This document shows positions 1 through 9,380 of a DNA stretch of 64,000 nucleotides, piece by piece. Below the pieces are notes generated by a model. The model did not search any database. It saw only the letters and a program-made list of their open reading frames with translations, and was not told where the DNA came from. The stretch comes from Amnibacterium endophyticum (lineage in GTDB: Bacteria > Actinomycetota > Actinomycetes > Actinomycetales > Microbacteriaceae). Both the position numbers and the translations under genes were made by a program. The DNA is taken from assembly GCF_042680685.1 (NCBI RefSeq), contig NZ_JBHUEA010000009.1:48692-112691 (forward strand). The letters are read 5' to 3'. Position 1 is the stretch's first letter; every line of letters begins with the position of its first letter.

Positions 1-84
1 CTCGGGCTCACGGGACGCGGCGAGGGGGTCGCGGCGGTCGCGACCGCGCTCGTCGCGCCCGCCCCCGTATCCTTTCGACGGTGA
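1..84 (+). CDS. ispF: 2-C-methyl-D-erythritol 2,4-cyclodiphosphate synthase, C-terminal end (partial)
   Basis: Only the last 27 codons lie in the window and the start is off the left edge. The visible residues LGLTGRGEGVAAVATALV match the conserved IspF C-terminus (a GxTGRGEGIAA-type motif), the enzyme of the non-mevalonate isoprenoid pathway that makes MEcPP. The TGA stop overlaps the GTG start of cysS (GTGA), so the two are probably cotranscribed; ispF next to cysS is a common actinobacterial order. An ispDF fusion cannot be excluded because the upstream part is missing. Confidence 0.75.
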   Translation, partial: LGLTGRGEGVAAVATALVAPAPVSFRR

Positions 85-1475
85 CCGTCCGGCTCTACGA
101 CACCCGGTCCCGCGCGCTGCAGGAGCTGGTCCCGGTCGTGCCGGGGCGGGTGGGCCTGTACGTCTGCGGTCCGACCGTGCAGTCCTCGCCGCACATCGGC
201 CACCTGCGCAGCGCGCTCTCCTACGACCTGCTGCGGCGGTGGCTGACGTACCGCGGCCTCGACGTGGTGCTGATCCGCAACGTCACGGACGTCGACGACA
301 AGATCCTCGCCTCGTCCGCCGCCTCCGGCGCCGCGTGGTGGGCGCACGCCTACCGCGTCGAGCTCGAGTTCGCAGCGGCCTACCGGGCGATCGGCGTGCT
401 CGAGCCGACCTACGAGCCGCGCGCCACGGGGCACATCGGCGAGATGGTCGCGCTGATCGCCCGCCTCATCGACTCGGGTCACGCCTACGCCGCCGACGAC
501 GGGTCGGGCGACGTCTGGTTCGACGTCGGGTCCTGGCCCGAGTACGGCGTGCTCACGCGGCAGCAGGGCGACGACCTGATCGGCGGTCAGGACGAGGGTC
601 GCGGCAAGCGCAGCCCCCGCGACTTCGCGCTGTGGAAGGGCCACAAGCCGGACGAGCCCGCGACCGCGCAGTGGCCGGCGCCGTGGGGCTCCGGCCGACC
701 GGGCTGGCACATCGAGTGCTCCGCGATGGCGGAGCGCTACCTCGGCGCGGAGTTCGACGTGCACGGCGGCGGCCTCGACCTGCGCTTCCCGCACCACGAG
801 AACGAGCTGGCCCAGTCGGGCGCCGCCGGCAGCCCCTTCGCCCGCCTCTGGGTGCACAACGGGCTCGTGACGGTCGCCGGCCAGAAGATGTCGAAGTCGC
901 TCGGCAACTCCGCCTTCGCCGCCGAGCTCCTGGGCGCCGCGCGCCCGGTGGTCGTCCGCTACGCGCTCGCGGCGGCCCACTACCGCTCCGACCTCGACCA
1001 CCACCCCGGTGCGCTGATCGAGGCGGAGGAGGCGGTCGCGCGCATCGAGCGCTTCGTCGAGCGGGCTGAGGCGGCAGGCGCCACGGCGACGGCCGCGCCG
1101 GTGCCCGAGGCGTTCGCGGCGGCGATGGACGAGGACCTGAACGTGCCGCAGGCGCTCGCGGTGCTGCACGAGACGCTGCGCCGCGGCAACCAGGCGGTCG
1201 ACGCGGGGGAGCCGGACGCGGCCGGGCGCGCGCTCGCCGAGGTGCGGGCGATGACGGGCGTGCTCGGGGTCGACCCGGTCGCGCAGCCGGGTGCGGGGGA
1301 CGCCGCCGCCGGGGCGCTCGACGCGCTCGTGCAGCGGCTCCTCGACGAGCGGGCCGCCGCGCGGCGCGCGAAGGACTGGGCCGCCGCGGACCGCGTGCGG
1401 GACGAGCTGGCCGCCGCGGGCATCGCGCTCGAGGACGGCGCGGACGGGACGAGGTGGAGCATCGATGGCCGGTGA
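81..1475 (+). CDS. cysS: cysteinyl-tRNA synthetase
   Basis: Charges tRNA-Cys with cysteine in the cytosol; 464 aa, normal for the family. The class I signatures are present: HIGH at residues 38-41 after PTVQSSP, and KMSKS in the second half (QKMSKSLGNS). Cys29 (YVCGPT), the Cys of WHIECS and the HHENE segment supply the expected zinc ligands that select cysteine. A C-terminal DALR-type helical domain follows. The GTG start at 81 overlaps the ispF stop. A TATCCT hexamer at 68-73 sits 7 nt before the start and could give an extra leaderless transcript. The 3' end overlaps rlmB by 11 bp. Confidence 0.97.
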   Translation: MTVRLYDTRSRALQELVPVVPGRVGLYVCGPTVQSSPHIGHLRSALSYDLLRRWLTYRGLDVVLIRNVTDVDDKILASSAASGAAWWAHAYRVELEFAAAYRAIGVLEPTYEPRATGHIGEMVALIARLIDSGHAYAADDGSGDVWFDVGSWPEYGVLTRQQGDDLIGGQDEGRGKRSPRDFALWKGHKPDEPATAQWPAPWGSGRPGWHIECSAMAERYLGAEFDVHGGGLDLRFPHHENELAQSGAAGSPFARLWVHNGLVTVAGQKMSKSLGNSAFAAELLGAARPVVVRYALAAAHYRSDLDHHPGALIEAEEAVARIERFVERAEAAGATATAAPVPEAFAAAMDEDLNVPQALAVLHETLRRGNQAVDAGEPDAAGRALAEVRAMTGVLGVDPVAQPGAGDAAAGALDALVQRLLDERAAARRAKDWAAADRVRDELAAAGIALEDGADGTRWSIDGR

Positions 1476-2421
1476 TTCGAGACGGCGCAGCCCGAACCTG
1501 AAGGGCACCAAGGTCGGCAGCGGAGGCCGCGGGCGCAAGGCGCTGGAGGGGAAGGGCCCGACGCCGAAGGCGGAGGACCGCGAGTACCACGCCGCGCACA
1601 AGCGCAAGCGGGCCGCCGAGCGGCTCGCGGAGAAGCGCGGGCAGGGTGCGCCGCGGCAGGCGCCGCGGGCTCGGAAGGCGTCCGGCGACGAGATCGTGAC
1701 GGGGCGCAACGCGGTGCTCGAGGCGCTGCGCGCGCGCATCCCCGCCACGACCCTCCACCTCGCCGCGCGCATGGAGGTGGACGACCGCGTCCGCGAGATC
1801 CTGTCGATCGCGAACCGGCGGGACCTGCCCGTGCTCGAGGTGATGCGGCCCGAGCTGGACCGGCTGACCGGCGGCGACCTGCTGCACCAGGGCGTCGCCC
1901 TGTCGGTGAAGCCGTACGAGTACGCGCACCCGTTCGACCTGCTGGAGGGTGCGACGCCGGCGCTCGTCGTCGCGCTCGACGGCGTGACCGACCCGCGCAA
2001 CCTCGGCGCCATCATCCGCTCGGTCGGCGCGTTCGGCGGCAGCGGCGTCGTGCTGCCGCAACGGCGCTCCGCGGGCGTGACGGCCGCCGCCTGGCGGTCG
2101 TCGGCCGGGGCGGTCGCGCGGGTGCCGGTCGCGATGGCGTCGAACCTCGCGCAGACGGTCACCGCCTACAAGCAGCGGGGCGTCTTCGTGATCGGCCTCG
2201 ACGGCGACGGCGACGTCGCCCTGCCGTCCTTCGAGCTGGCGGACCGGCCGCTGCTCGTGGTCGCGGGCAGCGAGGGCCAGGGGCTCTCCCGCCTGGTGCG
2301 CGAGCTGTGCGACCAGATCGTCTCCATCCCGATCGGCCGCGCCACCGAGTCGCTGAACGCGTCGGTCGCCACCTCGATCGCGCTCTACGCGATCGCCACG
2401 ACCCGCGCCGCCTCCGAGTAG
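1465..2421 (+). CDS. rlmB: 23S rRNA (guanosine-2'-O-)-methyltransferase RlmB, SpoU/TrmH family
   Basis: Predicted SAM-dependent 2'-O-methylation of a conserved 23S rRNA guanosine. The 318-aa protein begins with about 75 basic, low-complexity residues, then the substrate-binding domain (GRNAVLEALRA), then the trefoil-knot SPOUT domain with its three motifs: DGVTDPRNLGAIIRSV, VVAGSEGQGLSRLV and IPIGRATESLNASVA. The basic N-terminal extension is common in actinobacterial RlmB. The ATG at 1465 lies inside the end of cysS (11-bp overlap), so translation is probably coupled. Other SpoU-family paralogues are the alternative, but motif spacing and the cysS neighbour favour RlmB. Confidence 0.92.
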   Translation: MAGDSRRRSPNLKGTKVGSGGRGRKALEGKGPTPKAEDREYHAAHKRKRAAERLAEKRGQGAPRQAPRARKASGDEIVTGRNAVLEALRARIPATTLHLAARMEVDDRVREILSIANRRDLPVLEVMRPELDRLTGGDLLHQGVALSVKPYEYAHPFDLLEGATPALVVALDGVTDPRNLGAIIRSVGAFGGSGVVLPQRRSAGVTAAAWRSSAGAVARVPVAMASNLAQTVTAYKQRGVFVIGLDGDGDVALPSFELADRPLLVVAGSEGQGLSRLVRELCDQIVSIPIGRATESLNASVATSIALYAIATTRAASE

Positions 2422-2435
2422 CCCCGCGGAGCCCG

Positions 2436-2508
2436 TCAGCAGGATCCCTGCCCTCGAGCAGGAGATCTGCCCGTCCGATCCACTGCTCGAGGGCAGGGGT
2501 CCTGCTGA
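2436..2508. repeat. 25-bp inverted repeat (long hairpin) between rlmB and the DUF559 gene
   Basis: Arms 2436-2460 and 2484-2508 are complementary over 25 bp with a single G-T pair, around a 23-nt loop. The outer part of each arm contains GCAGGATC/GGTCCTGC, a core that recurs at 2520 and three more times downstream of the next gene. It probably terminates rlmB and may belong to a repeat family. No U-tract follows. Confidence 0.75.
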
Positions 2509-2645
2509 AGGGCAGGCGGGGATCCTGCGGGGTGATCGCGGGATGGGGAGGAGTCCGCTCCTCCCCAGGTCATGAGCGGGCGGGATCCTGGATCCGAGGA
2601 GCAGATCCCGTCCGCCGGCCCTCCGGGCGGGCCAGGGTTCTCGGC

Positions 2646-3482
2646 ATGGGCACGTTCTCGTTCTTCACGACCGCCGAGCTCCGAGCGCTCGGGGAGACGA
2701 AGCAGTCGATCCGGGCGTCCATCGAGTGCGGGGAGAGGTTCCGCGTCATCGACGGCTGGTACGGCACCTCGAGCACGCCGCAGGAGGCCGTGCTCGCCAT
2801 GAGGATGGGAGGGCGGGTGGGCTGCGTGTCGGCGCTCCGGCTCCACGGGGCGTGGTGCCCGCCCGACAGCGGCCTCCACGTCTTCTTCCCGCCTTCGGCC
2901 TCCGGGCGCAGATCCGCCGGCAGGGATCAGGGCGTCGGGGTCGTCCGGCACTGGCACGGACGGCAGATGGCGGGCGGCTCGGCCTTCGCGGTCCCGCCCA
3001 TCGATCTCGCGCTCCGCGACGCCCTCGAGTGCCAGCCGCCGCACATGCTCGTCGCCGTCCTCGACTCGTTGCTGCGCCGGCGGCTGATGTCGCGCAACCG
3101 GTTGGAGGCGCTCGTGCGGCGCGGCCCGGAGCGCAACCACCATCTCCTGACGCACCTCGATGCCCGAAGCGAGTCGGGGACCGAGTCGATCCTCCGGTAC
3201 CGGCTCGCGGTGAGCGGCATCTCGACGTCGATCCAGGTGGTGCTGCGCAGCCGGGACCGCCTCGACCTGGAGATCGACGGCTGGCTCGCGATCGAGGCGG
3301 ACGGGCGCGAGCACCACGCTCAGCAGGAGGCGTTCACTCGCGATCGCGCCCGGGTGGTCCGGGTCATGCGGGAGGGACGGATCGTCCTGCAGTTCTCCTA
3401 CGCGGCGATCGTCTACCGCTGGCGGGAGGTGTTCGACGCGATCGTGGCGGTGATGGCGCAGCACGCGCCGGTCGCGCCGTGA
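2646..3482 (+). CDS. AbiEi-antitoxin-like / DUF559 (Vsr-fold) domain protein
   Basis: 278 aa. The N-terminal part (about residues 5-90) resembles the winged-helix AbiEi-type domain seen in many actinobacterial proteins of this kind (RASIECGERFRVIDGWYGT). The C-terminal 80 residues are DUF559-like: LDLEIDGWLAIEADG, then REHH, a DRARVVRVMREG helix and a QFSYAAI strand, the order of a Vsr/very-short-patch-repair nuclease fold with its acidic residues intact. The ATG at 2646 is chosen because it begins the conserved N-terminus; the reading frame stays open further upstream. The gene stands alone with hairpins on both sides. Activity as antitoxin or nuclease is not established; homologues are usually annotated only by domain. 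Confidence 0.75.
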   Translation: MGTFSFFTTAELRALGETKQSIRASIECGERFRVIDGWYGTSSTPQEAVLAMRMGGRVGCVSALRLHGAWCPPDSGLHVFFPPSASGRRSAGRDQGVGVVRHWHGRQMAGGSAFAVPPIDLALRDALECQPPHMLVAVLDSLLRRRLMSRNRLEALVRRGPERNHHLLTHLDARSESGTESILRYRLAVSGISTSIQVVLRSRDRLDLEIDGWLAIEADGREHHAQQEAFTRDRARVVRVMREGRIVLQFSYAAIVYRWREVFDAIVAVMAQHAPVAP

Positions 3483-3486
3483 GCGC

Positions 3487-3565
3487 CCTGCAGCAGGATC
3501 TCCGCCCTCCAGCAGGTGGGCTGACGGGCAGGGATCCTGCTGGAAGGCAGCGATCCTGCTGCAGG
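3487..3565. repeat. nested inverted repeats downstream of the DUF559 gene
   Basis: The outer arms 3487-3500 and 3552-3565 form a perfect 14-bp inverted repeat (CCTGCAGCAGGATC and its complement). Inside are further copies of GATCCTGC and a partly complementary CCTCCAGCAGG/CCTGCTGGAAGG pair. It lies between convergent genes and probably serves as a bidirectional terminator. It shares the GCAGGATC core with the hairpin upstream of the gene. Confidence 0.7.
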
Positions 3566-3578
3566 AGACGGGCGCCGG

Positions 3579-4870
3579 TCAGACGGTGGCGCGCCAGTCC
3601 TCCGGGCCGGCGCTGATCCGGGTCGGCACCGCGAGACCGCCGGTGACGGGCTCGAGGAGCGCGGCCTCGTCGCGGCGGTGCCGCAGGATCTCCTCGACGT
3701 AGGAGTTCAGCGCCTCGGCCAGCGGCACGTCCCGCGACTGGCGCTCCGACATGAACCAGCGGTGCTCGAGCACCTGGTGGAAGATCTCCGCGGACTCGAG
3801 CTTCCCCCGCAGCTCGCGGGGGATGGCGCGGATCACGGGCTCGAAGACGCCCGCGACCCACTCGTGCGCCGCCATCTCCTCGTCCAGGTGGCCCTTGCCG
3901 AAGGCGTGCCGCCACTGGTCGAGGTCGTTCAGCAGGCGCCGCGCCTGGTTCTCCTCCGCGTCCAGCCCGGTCAGGCGCAGCAGGCGCCGGGTGTGGTGCC
4001 CCGCGTCGACGACCTTCGGCTGGATGACGACCTCGCTGCCGTGCTCCGCGGTGCGGATCGACAGCTCCTCGATGTCGAACCCCAGCGTGTTCAGCCGGTC
4101 CACGCGCTGGTTGATCCGCCAGCGCTCGGCCGACGAGAAGGATTCGCGGCCCGTCAGCTCGTTCCAGAGCATCCGGTACTGGCTGACGATGCGCTCGGAG
4201 GTCACGAGGGGATCGAGGTCCTCGTCCACGTGCCCGCCCGCGGCCAGGTCCATCAGCTCGCCGGCGATGTTCACCCGGGCGACCTCGAGGTCGTTCTCCC
4301 GCTGCCCCTTCGACAGGCCGCCCTGGTACAGCTTGCCCGTCTCCGCGTCGACCAGGTACGCGGCGAAGGCGCCCGCGTCGCGCCGGAAGAGCGTGTTGGA
4401 GAGCGACACGTCGCCCCAGAAGAAGCCGATGACGTGCAGCCGCACGAGCAGCAGCGCGAGGGCGTCCGCCAGCCGGGTCGCGGTGTCCGGGCGCAGCATC
4501 TGCGAGAAGAGCGCGCGGTAGGGCAGCGAGAACCGGAGGTGCCGGGTGACGAGCGCGGTCTCCAGGGGCGCACCGTTCTCGTCGGTGCGTCCCTGGATGA
4601 CCGCGAGCGGCTCGACGCACGGCACCTCGAGGCGCTGCAGCGTCCGGAGCATGTCGTACTCGCGCTGGGCGAGGTCGGCCGACGTCTCCTTGACCGCGAT
4701 CACGTACCCCGAGAGGTTCGCGAAGCGCACGATGTGCCGCGAGATGCCCTTGGGCAGCGCCGCGATGTGCTCGCTCGTCCACTGCTCGAGGGGGAGCGAC
4801 CACGGCAGATCCAGCAGAGCCGGATCCACCGTGGCCGCGGTGATGGAGAGGGACTCCCCGAAGGCGTCGC

Positions 4871-4874
<4 letters not shown>
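3579..4874 (-). CDS. DUF4032 domain protein (LPS-kinase/protein-kinase-like fold)
   Basis: 431 aa, full length for this actinobacterial family. The N-terminal two thirds look kinase-like: a VIAVKETS segment suits the ATP-binding lysine, and WGDVSLSNTL followed by YLVDAETG resembles an HGDxxxxN catalytic loop and the metal-binding DFG Asp. The C-terminal third is the conserved DUF4032 region. The only start that agrees with the conserved N-terminus is the TTG at 4874, whose last two bases form the TGA of the upstream ABC gene (TTGA overlap), so translation is probably coupled. Substrate unknown; the pairing with a sugar ABC ATPase is the only contextual hint. Confidence 0.85.
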
Positions 4875-5968
<1,094 letters not shown>

Positions 5969-6192
5969 TGCTGTTCTCCTTCACCGGCAGGTACGTGCCG
6001 GACGATCCGTAGTGAGGATGACCAGTCGGTCATGCCGGTGCACCGTCGCATCGGCGGATGGAGTATCCCACGTCGCCGCGCCGCCGGTCGAGCGTCTTGG
6101 GCGATCCTCAGGGCGCCGGGCACGCCGTCATCGACACGCCGATTACGCTGCATCGCCGTGTCGCCACCCGTCGGCGCACGTGGAGGGATGGG

Positions 6193-7107
6193 ATGTCGAA
6201 CGCCCCGAGGCAGTCGAAGAACGAGCGGCGCGACGCCGCGCGCGAGAAGGCGCGCCAGGAGCGGGTGCGGCAGCAGAAGCGGGAGAAGCGCAACCGCGCG
6301 GTCCTGCAGGTGTCGATCGGTGCGGTGATCATCGCGATCGTGGCCGTCGTCGCGGTCATCATCGTCAACTCCGTGCGGCCGCCGGGACCGGGTCCGGCGA
6401 ACATGGCGAACGGCGGCATCACCCTCGAGGGGCCCCAGCTGACCGCCGTGCGGACGCCGGCCGCCGCCGCCAGCGCCACCCCGTCGCCGGAGGCGACCAG
6501 CAGCGACGGGAAGGTCCGCATCCAGATCTTCGAGGACTTCGCCTGCCCGTACTGCAAGCAGTTCGAGGACAGCAACGGGCCGCAGGTCGAGGAGCTCGTG
6601 AAGAGCGGCGCCGCGATCGTGCAGTACTACCCGGTGGCGATCCTCGACCGCCTCTACCCCGACAAGTACTCGACCCGCGCCGCGAACGCGGCTGCCGCGG
6701 TCGCCAACTGGTCGCCGAACGAGTGGGAGGCGTTCCACACGCGGCTGTACGCGATCCAGCCCGAGGAGGGCGTGGCCACGTCAGGGCCGTCGGACGACCA
6801 GATCATCGCGGTGGCGCGCCAGGTCGGCGTGAAGAACCTCGACCAGGTCAGCCAGGCCGTCAAGGACTCCCGGTTCGACGCCTGGGTGACCGCGAGGACG
6901 GCGGAGTTCACCGAGAAGCGCGGCGCGCTGCAGGGCGCCGCGCTGCCGCCCAGCTGGGGCGGCAGCACCCCGACGGTGCTCGTGAACGGGCAGTACTACA
7001 CCGGTGCCCCTTCCGACACCGCCGCGTTCGGGGCCTTCGTCACCTCCGTGGGCGGGACGACCGGGGCCACTCCGACGCCCACCCCCACGCCCAGCGCCTC
7101 GAAGTGA
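6193..7107 (+). CDS. membrane-anchored DsbA-family thioredoxin-fold protein
   Basis: 304 aa. A very basic N-terminus (about 38 residues, ARE/KREKR-rich) is followed by one transmembrane helix (about residues 39-62), a Pro/Ala/Thr/Ser linker and a DsbA-like domain whose active site is CPYC at residues 118-121 (FEDFACPYCKQF). GSTPTVLVNG near the C-terminus supplies the cis-Pro loop, and the protein ends in a TPTPTPTP tail. It should act outside the membrane in thiol-disulfide exchange. ATG 6193 has GGAGGG just upstream; the frame is open further 5' but lacks a comparable start. TTACGCT at 6143-6149 may be its -10. Confidence 0.88.
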   Translation: MSNAPRQSKNERRDAAREKARQERVRQQKREKRNRAVLQVSIGAVIIAIVAVVAVIIVNSVRPPGPGPANMANGGITLEGPQLTAVRTPAAAASATPSPEATSSDGKVRIQIFEDFACPYCKQFEDSNGPQVEELVKSGAAIVQYYPVAILDRLYPDKYSTRAANAAAAVANWSPNEWEAFHTRLYAIQPEEGVATSGPSDDQIIAVARQVGVKNLDQVSQAVKDSRFDAWVTARTAEFTEKRGALQGAALPPSWGGSTPTVLVNGQYYTGAPSDTAAFGAFVTSVGGTTGATPTPTPTPSASK

Positions 7108-7113
7108 GCCGGC

Positions 7114-7143
7114 GGCGGGGCGGCGCCGACGCGCCGCCCCGCC
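7114..7143 (+). terminator. 13-bp perfect GC hairpin after the thioredoxin gene
   Basis: Arms 7114-7126 and 7131-7143 pair perfectly around a CGAC loop, 7 bp after the stop codon. There is no U-tract. The following TACGCT at 7145-7150 is the likely -10 of tRNA-Thr, so hairpin and tRNA promoter abut. Confidence 0.75.
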
Positions 7144-7159
7144 GTACGCTTGAGGCCAC

Positions 7160-7235
7160 GCCGGGATAGCTCAGTCGGTAGAGCGCCGCCCTTGTAATGC
7201 GGATGTCGTCGGTTCGATTCCGACTCTCGGCTCCA
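7160..7235 (+). tRNA. tRNA-Thr (anticodon TGT)
   Basis: The cloverleaf can be drawn in full: acceptor GCCGGGA pairs with TCTCGGC (one G-T), D arm GCTC/GAGC, anticodon loop CTTGTAA (TGT, reading ACA), T loop TTCGATT, discriminator T and an encoded CCA. The closing pair of the anticodon stem (31-39) is a C-T mismatch. TACGCT at 7145-7150, 9 nt before the first base, is the probable -10 box. Confidence 0.96.
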
Positions 7236-7245
7236 GTGTTCATGG

Positions 7246-7271
7246 GCTTCGATCCGCGGGCGGATCGAAGC
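7246..7271 (+). terminator. hairpin after tRNA-Thr
   Basis: Arms 7246-7256 and 7261-7271 (GCTTCGATCCG and its complement) form an 11-bp stem with a CGGG loop, 10 bp after the tRNA CCA end. The right arm is also the beginning of the first copy of the 80-bp-period direct repeat. Confidence 0.6.
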
Positions 7272-7394
7272 CTGTGCTGCTTCGCAGGCCCTGAGGCGGG
7301 CCTGCGCTTCGCAGCGCTGCGGTCGGGTCCGGTGGGCGGGCGGATCGAAGCCTGTGCTGCTCCGCAGGCCCTGAGGCGGGCGTGCGTCTCGCAG
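7258..7394. repeat. direct repeat, two copies of about 57 bp with 80-bp period
   Basis: 7258-7314 and 7338-7394 are near-identical (about 4 differences). Each starts GGGCGGATCGAAGC and contains a small GCCTG/CAGGC hairpin. They fill the space between tRNA-Thr and msrB; no conserved ORF runs through them. Confidence 0.75.
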
Positions 7395-7410
7395 GGGCCG
7401 GAGACGGCGG

Positions 7411-7440
7411 AGGGCGCCTCGGCCTGAGCCGAGGCGCCCT
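7411..7440. terminator. bidirectional hairpin terminator for msrB
   Basis: Perfect 13-bp stem (7411-7423 with 7428-7440) and a CTGA loop, 9 bp past the msrB stop codon on the minus strand. On that strand it reads as the msrB terminator. Confidence 0.75.
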
Positions 7441-7449
7441 TCGTGCGGA

Positions 7450-7860
7450 TCAGTCCTGCTTCGCGTCGCCGTCGAACGCCAGCGAGACCGAGTTCATGCA
7501 GAAGCGGTCGCCGGTCGGCGTCTGCGGTGCGTCGTCGAACAGGTGGCCGAGGTGGCTGCCGCAGGTCGCGCACAGGACCTCCGTGCGGACCATGCCCCAC
7601 GTCCGGTCCTGCTTCAGCTCGACGGCGTCGAAGCTGACCGGCTCGTAGAACGACGGCCAGCCCGAGCCGGAGTCGAACTTCGACGTCGAGGTGAACAGCG
7701 GCGCCGCGCACGCCTTGCAGCGGAACAGACCGGGCCGGTGCTCGTCGAGCAGCGCGCCCGACCAGGGCCGCTCGGTGGCGGCCTCGCGCAGCACCTTGAA
7801 CTCGTTCGGGTCGAGGGCGGCTCGCCACTCGGAATCGGTCTTGGTGATCTCGTACGCCAT
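7450..7860 (-). CDS. msrB: peptide-methionine (R)-S-oxide reductase
   Basis: 136 aa, normal length. Reduces methionine-R-sulfoxide in oxidised proteins in the cytosol. Visible family features: RCKACAAPLF and LCATCGSHLGHLF supply the two CxxC zinc pairs, KFDSGSGWPSFY is the substrate loop, and RFCMNSVSL holds the catalytic cysteine. The ATG at 7860 (MAYEITKTD) follows a GGAGGAG ribosome binding site at good spacing; the open frame upstream of it is not conserved-looking. Single gene with its own hairpin terminator. Confidence 0.96.
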   Translation of the reverse strand: MAYEITKTDSEWRAALDPNEFKVLREAATERPWSGALLDEHRPGLFRCKACAAPLFTSTSKFDSGSGWPSFYEPVSFDAVELKQDRTWGMVRTEVLCATCGSHLGHLFDDAPQTPTGDRFCMNSVSLAFDGDAKQD

Positions 7861-8006
7861 CTGCGCTCTCCTCCGGGGCTCGAACGGGCACGGGCGGCGG
7901 GACACGACACGCCGCTTCCGTCGTCGGAGGATCCAGCGCTTCTAGCATCCCTCTTATTCCCCCGAACACGGGGGAGCGGACGTACGCGGAGAGGATCGGA
8001 AGCCAG

Positions 8007-8303
8007 ATGGACGAACCCCGACCGCAGCCGTCCGAGGAGCCGGGCGCCGGGCCCGAGCTGTCGTCCCGGGACCTCGCCGTCCTCGCCTTCGAGCGCGCCT
8101 GGTGGCGCCGCGGAGGGCGCAAGGAGGAGGCGATCCGGGAGGAGTTCGGCATCTCGGCGGCCCGCTACTACCAGCGGCTCGGAGCGATCATCGAGACGCC
8201 CGCAGCCCTCCGGGAGGACCCCATGCTCGTGAAGCGCCTGCAGCGCCTCCGCGATGCTCGAACGGTACGGCGCGCCGATCTGCTGCGCCGGCACTCGAGC
8301 TGA
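8007..8303 (+). CDS. DUF3263 domain protein
   Basis: 98 aa. The core FERAWWRRGGRKEEAIREEF, then GISAARYYQRL, is the actinobacterial DUF3263 signature: a short helical domain with a helix-turn-helix-like GISAARYYQ segment, so DNA binding is plausible but not shown. A GGATCGGAAG stretch sits before the ATG. It is followed after 14 bp by a LytR_C gene, a recurrent actinobacterial pairing, so the two probably form an operon. Confidence 0.88.
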   Translation: MDEPRPQPSEEPGAGPELSSRDLAVLAFERAWWRRGGRKEEAIREEFGISAARYYQRLGAIIETPAALREDPMLVKRLQRLRDARTVRRADLLRRHSS

Positions 8304-8317
8304 GCGCCACCGGAGCC

Positions 8318-8905
8318 GTGCCGATCACCATCGGCGCGGGGAGCAGAGCAGGCCGGAGCCCCGCCGCCGCCAGCGCAGCCCGCCCGCGCGACCGCTTCGA
8401 CGACGTGCCGGCGGATCTCGCCCGGGTCGGCGCGCACCGCGCACCGGTCCGTCGGCGCGGTCTGGCCACCTTCGGCTGGGCCGCGCTCGCGACGGGCGCG
8501 CTCGTCGCCGTCGGCGTGCTCGGGCTCGGATTCATCGAGGGCCGGGTGGGTGCGGCCGAGACGCCGCTGAACCCGGTGTCGGCCGCCGCAGCCGGGCCGG
8601 CTGCCACGGTCGACCCGGGCGCGAAGGTCGCGGTGCTGAACGCGACGACCACGACCGGCCTCGCGGCCTCCGCCTCCCGGGTGCTGCAGGGCGACCGGTG
8701 GAACGTGGTCTCGACCGCCAACGCCGACGTGCAGGACAGGACGACGTCGACCGTCTACTACGCGGAGGCCGATCAGCTCGGCGCTGCGAAGGGCCTCGCG
8801 AAGTCGCTCGGCATCGAGCGGACCGCGAAGACGGACCGCTTCGGCGCCCCCGGCTCGCAGCGGCTCACCGTGGTGCTCGGCAGCGACTGGAGCCCGAAGG
8901 GCTGA
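8318..8905 (+). CDS. LytR C-terminal domain membrane protein
   Basis: 195 aa from the GTG at 8318 (CCGGAG just upstream). About 45 Arg/Ala-rich residues, one transmembrane helix (about 48-70, LATFGWAALATGALVAVGVL), then an extracytoplasmic LytR_C domain (AKVAVLNATTTTGLAASASR ... RLTVVLGSDW). This domain occurs C-terminal to LytR-CpsA-Psr cell-wall ligases and as stand-alone membrane proteins such as this one; its biochemical role is unclear. The start is uncertain because the frame is open upstream into the DUF3263 gene. Confidence 0.82.
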   Translation: MPITIGAGSRAGRSPAAASAARPRDRFDDVPADLARVGAHRAPVRRRGLATFGWAALATGALVAVGVLGLGFIEGRVGAAETPLNPVSAAAAGPAATVDPGAKVAVLNATTTTGLAASASRVLQGDRWNVVSTANADVQDRTTSTVYYAEADQLGAAKGLAKSLGIERTAKTDRFGAPGSQRLTVVLGSDWSPKG

Positions 8906-9052
8906 TCCGCGGCCGCCGTGTTTCGCCGCCGTTACGAACGTGTTGAGATGCGTCGCCGATCGGCTCGACGGGCCGTCCGGGCCCTTCCGGCGCTGCTTTG
9001 ATGGCGCGCATCGGGCCTCGCGCCCGCCCGCGCGATCGAGGAGCAGCACCGC

Positions 9053-9256
9053 ATGACCAGCGGCACCGTCAAGTGGTTCAACGCCGAGAAGGGTTACGGG
9101 TTCATCACCCTGGACGGCGGGGCGCAGGACGTGTTCGTGCACTACAGCGCCATCGACATGACCGGCTACCGCTCGCTCGCCGAGGGGCAGCGGGTCGAGC
9201 TCGAGGTCGGGTCCGGGCAGAAGGGCCCGCAGGCGGAGGGCGTCCGCCCCGTCTGA
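9053..9256 (+). CDS. cold-shock protein, CspA family
   Basis: 67 aa, a single cold-shock domain that binds single-stranded nucleic acid as an RNA chaperone. RNP1 is KGYGFI and RNP2 is VFVHY. A GAGGAG ribosome binding site precedes the ATG. Monocistronic, between the LytR_C gene and the groL promoter. It differs from the second csp gene at 14752, which carries a C-terminal extension. Confidence 0.95.
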   Translation: MTSGTVKWFNAEKGYGFITLDGGAQDVFVHYSAIDMTGYRSLAEGQRVELEVGSGQKGPQAEGVRPV

Positions 9257-9380
9257 TCCCGAGGGGTCGTAGCGGGCCGCCGCGCGGCGCCGGGATGAGC
9301 GGCTGCGTGATCGCTGAGGGCTGAGCGCGCCGCAGGTCCGTCGGCTTGCAGTCGCCGGGGTCGACTGCCAGGATTGGTGA

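Noticed and set aside
2307..2645. N-terminal extension of the DUF559 protein
   Set aside because: The frame is open but overlaps rlmB and the hairpin; the conserved N-terminus begins at ATG 2646.
7160..7449. Genomic-island attachment site at tRNA-Thr
   Set aside because: The direct repeats do not contain any tRNA 3' sequence and there is no integrase or phage gene nearby.
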